Part shown: positions 62,074 to 64,000 of the stretch, piece by piece | Layout of the letters: each line of letters starts with the position of its first letter | How positions within the stretch are numbered: the first letter of the stretch is position 1 | Source of the DNA: Polaribacter filamentus | Lineage (GTDB): Bacteria; Bacteroidota; Bacteroidia; Flavobacteriales; Flavobacteriaceae | Assembly (NCBI RefSeq): GCF_002943715.1 | Contig: NZ_MQUA01000013.1 | Coordinates: forward strand, 3,113,501 to 3,177,500 | DNA: 64,000 bases | Direction of reading: 5' to 3' | Translations under genes and position numbers: made by a program | Notes under the pieces: model-generated | The model's input: only the letters and a program-made list of their open reading frames with translations | Told to the model about the DNA's origin: nothing | Database searches by the model: none

Positions 62074-63132
62074 ATGAAAACAATCTTATCACTTTTCACA
62101 CTCTTAGTTTTAGCATTTGGATGCAAAAATGAAACGACTAACTCATCCGAAGAAATTAATACCGAAACAAAACAAAACGAATTTGCGATTATAATTCATG
62201 GTGGCGCAGGTACTATTTTAAAAGAAAACATGTCTGATGAACTAGAAGCTGAATACAAAGAGAAGTTAGAAGAGGCTGTAAAAGTTGGTTATACCATTTT
62301 AAAAAATGGTGGCACTAGTCAAGATGCGGTGTTAAAAACCATTCAAGTGATGGAAGAATCTCCTTTATTTAATGCAGGAAAAGGAGCGGTTTTTACCAAT
62401 GAAGGGACCAATGAATTGGATGCTTCTTTTATGGATGGAAAAACATTGAACGCCGGCGCTGTTGCTGGTGTAAAAAATGTAAAAAGTCCGATTGAATTAG
62501 CCATAAAAATTATGACAGATTCCCATCATGTAATGCTTTCTGGCGAAGGAGCATCTCTTTTTGCAAAAGAAAAGGGGTTAGAAATTGTAAATCCTAGTTA
62601 TTTTTATACCCAAAAACGCTTTAAATCTTTACAAAGAATTAAAGACAACGAAAAAATGGAGCTTGATCATGATGATAAAAAAGCGGCTTTTTACGACTCT
62701 GACATAAAAAATAGCAAATTCGGAACCGTTGGTTGCGTTGCGTTAGATAAAGAAGGAAATATTGCTGCAGGAACATCTACTGGAGGAATGACCAATAAAC
62801 GTTGGGGACGAATTGGAGATGCACCAATTATTGGTTCTGGAACCTATGCAAATAACAAAACGTGTGGGATTTCGTCAACAGGTTGGGGAGAATATTTTAT
62901 CAGAAGTCAAGTTGCATACGATATTTCTGCTCAAATGGAATATCAACATAAAACTTTGAAAGAAGCGACTACGGATGTAATTCAAAATAAATTAACAAAA
63001 CTGGGTGGAACGGGTGGTGTTGTAGCCTTAGATAAAAGAGGAAATATGTCTTTTGAGTTTAATACCGCCGGTATGTACAGAGCTTCTATGAATGATAAAG
63101 GCGACTTAATTTTACAAATATACAAAGAATAA
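62074..63132 (+). CDS. Isoaspartyl peptidase/L-asparaginase (Ntn-hydrolase) lipoprotein
   Basis: 352-residue plant-type asparaginase. The self-cleavage site and nucleophile Thr is in KFGTVGCVALDKEGN, followed by GTSTGGMTNKRWGRIGDAP and GSGTYANN. The N-terminus reads IIIHGGAGTIL after a signal with lipobox (AFGC, Cys17), so it should be a periplasmic lipoprotein. It hydrolyses beta-aspartyl dipeptides or asparagine. Divergent from the ALDH gene. Confidence 0.94.
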   Translation: MKTILSLFTLLVLAFGCKNETTNSSEEINTETKQNEFAIIIHGGAGTILKENMSDELEAEYKEKLEEAVKVGYTILKNGGTSQDAVLKTIQVMEESPLFNAGKGAVFTNEGTNELDASFMDGKTLNAGAVAGVKNVKSPIELAIKIMTDSHHVMLSGEGASLFAKEKGLEIVNPSYFYTQKRFKSLQRIKDNEKMELDHDDKKAAFYDSDIKNSKFGTVGCVALDKEGNIAAGTSTGGMTNKRWGRIGDAPIIGSGTYANNKTCGISSTGWGEYFIRSQVAYDISAQMEYQHKTLKEATTDVIQNKLTKLGGTGGVVALDKRGNMSFEFNTAGMYRASMNDKGDLILQIYKE

Positions 63133-63461
63133 TCTAACCATTTTTCTGGTAAAAGCTCTAAAAAAAGTTCTATAATTTCTGATTTTACTCTCTTTTTTAT
63201 TCCTAATTTTGAAATTATCGGAATTGATAAATTGATGTTATTTCTTTTATTTATAAGGCCTAGCATCTCTTCAATAGGCCTTTTAGAAACTAAAACTAAA
63301 CTATTCATCATTGCATTAGACTCTGTTTCTAAATCAAAAAAGTCTACAAAAAATTTAAAAAAGACAAAATCTCACTTTTTAAAGAGAAGCTTCCAAGTTG
63401 TTTCGACACTATATTCCATTTACTGGTTCAGTCTACCAAAATTTAAAATAAATGGTAAAAT
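63133..63461. other. Intergenic region with unassigned open frame
   Basis: 329 bp between the asparaginase gene and the convergent barrel gene. The minus strand is open over 63133-63311 (SKRPIEEMLGLINKRNNINL) and continues across the end of the asparaginase gene, so it is not credible as a full gene there. The readable part may be a relic, but it matches no family I know. No terminator hairpin was found. Confidence 0.4.
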
Positions 63462-64000
63462 TTAAAAACGATAATTGATACCTGTATAAACAGCAATAAA
63501 ATAAGGTTGGAATCCGTTTGAATTTTTAGTATACGTATTTAACTGTGTTTTAAACATTGGGTTTAATTGCAAAGACCAATTTTTATTAAAAAAGTAGCTA
63601 AAATCTATTCCTAGATTTCCACTAAAATTAAGATCGTTTAAATTATTTGCTTCGCCTCTATTTTGGAAATTTGCTGTATTCAGCAAAACTTCATTCTTAT
63701 TTAAAAATAGCGAACTAAAACCGGTAACAATATGGGTTTCTATTTTACTAGTTTGAAATAAATTATATTTAATTTCTAAAGGAATTTCTATATAACCAAA
63801 ATTCTGACGCATATTTCCGTTAAAACTTACAGTATTTAAAGTTAATGAACTTGCATCAAAAGATTCTCTTGTAGTGCTATTTAATACAAATTGGTTGCCT
63901 GAGTTAAAGTTGATGTTAGACGCTTCTATATTAGAAGCTACAACAGCAATATTTGTATTTGAATACTGCATTTCTTGTAAATGAATACCCGACTGAAAAG
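63462..64000 (-). CDS. Outer membrane beta-barrel protein (5' end outside window)
   Basis: The frame is open to the right window edge (SGIHLQEMQYSNTN continues upstream of the Met at 63971), so the start is missing. Strand-like repeats with aromatic ends follow: FGYIEIPLEIKYNLF, HIVTGFSSLFLNKNEV, GIDFSYFFNKNWSLQLNPMF and the final FIAVYTGINYRF. The last Phe is the barrel-end residue recognised by BAM. It belongs to a flavobacterial porin-like family of unknown cargo. Confidence 0.83.
   Translation of the reverse strand, partial: FQSGIHLQEMQYSNTNIAVVASNIEASNINFNSGNQFVLNSTTRESFDASSLTLNTVSFNGNMRQNFGYIEIPLEIKYNLFQTSKIETHIVTGFSSLFLNKNEVLLNTANFQNRGEANNLNDLNFSGNLGIDFSYFFNKNWSLQLNPMFKTQLNTYTKNSNGFQPYFIAVYTGINYRF

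Noticed and set aside
61961..62092. N-terminal extension of the aldehyde dehydrogenase
   Set aside because: It overlaps the divergent asparaginase gene start and has no family similarity.
62982..63311. Minus-strand reading frame of 109 codons
   Set aside because: Half of it lies opposite the well-supported asparaginase gene, and no family or ribosome site supports it.

Overview
The window comes from a low-GC member of the Bacteroidota, most likely a marine flavobacterium of the Polaribacter/Tenacibaculum type; the genus cannot be proved from this stretch. The evidence is TAnnTTTG-type promoters, lipoboxes on many small secreted proteins, a SprE/PorW-type gliding and type IX secretion lipoprotein, an IPExxxVDY protein, and an F-type ATP synthase operon (B-E-F-H-A-G) that lacks atpD and atpC at its end.

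Layout. 1-5.3 kb: 3' part of a histone-deacetylase-family gene, two lipoproteins (lipocalin-like, OmpA-like), and a two-gene periplasmic molybdenum hydroxylase of the isoquinoline oxidoreductase type. 5.35-6.33 kb: a complete IS1595-family element with a perfect 8-bp target duplication. 6.4-9.1 kb: ssb, an HNH/NUMOD4 protein, a zinc-ribbon protein, a CBS protein, and an M28 peptidase gene that has lost its catalytic middle. 9.1-14.8 kb: core genes pyk, an IPExxxVDY gene, rnc, fabF and acpP on the minus strand, facing purN and rnhA. 14.8-17.6 kb: a decayed zone with the 3' remnant of an outer-membrane barrel gene, a DoxX-like gene, a TetR pseudogene and a tRNA. 17.6-26 kb: polyprenyl synthetase, a tetR-tolC-adaptor-RND efflux operon with a visible operator/promoter, and recX. 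26-29 kb: small conserved genes and an ABC ATPase.

28.9-37.5 kb holds the most notable system: a minus-strand lipid/polyketide cluster. It joins a type III polyketide synthase to a dedicated fatty-acid-like module (ketosynthase, hot-dog dehydratase, Y-x6-K enoyl reductase, acyl carrier protein, phosphopantetheinyl transferase), a methyltransferase and two flavoproteins. The gene set suggests a phenolic lipid or alkylquinone made from a purpose-built acyl starter. The product is inferred, not known.

37.5-43.6 kb: dinB, then a PadR regulator, three tandem membrane proteins with HAAS-like N-termini, a DUF5687 membrane protein and an ABC ATPase. 43.7-52.3 kb: sprE/porW, bactofilin and the ATP synthase genes. 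52.3-57.9 kb: lipoproteins (one frameshifted), an SDR, a decayed four-helix-bundle gene, an AlbA/Schlafen-type protein and a DUF1295 membrane protein. 57.9-59.5 kb: a second, nearly identical IS1595 copy with its own perfect 8-bp duplication, a stray copy of its right end, and a decayed DUF1501 gene. 59.8-64 kb: an FKBP isomerase, an ALDH7-type dehydrogenase, a lipoprotein isoaspartyl peptidase and the 3' part of an outer-membrane barrel gene.

Overall this is mostly ordinary chromosome with unusually many gene remnants (at least six) beside one coherent biosynthetic cluster.
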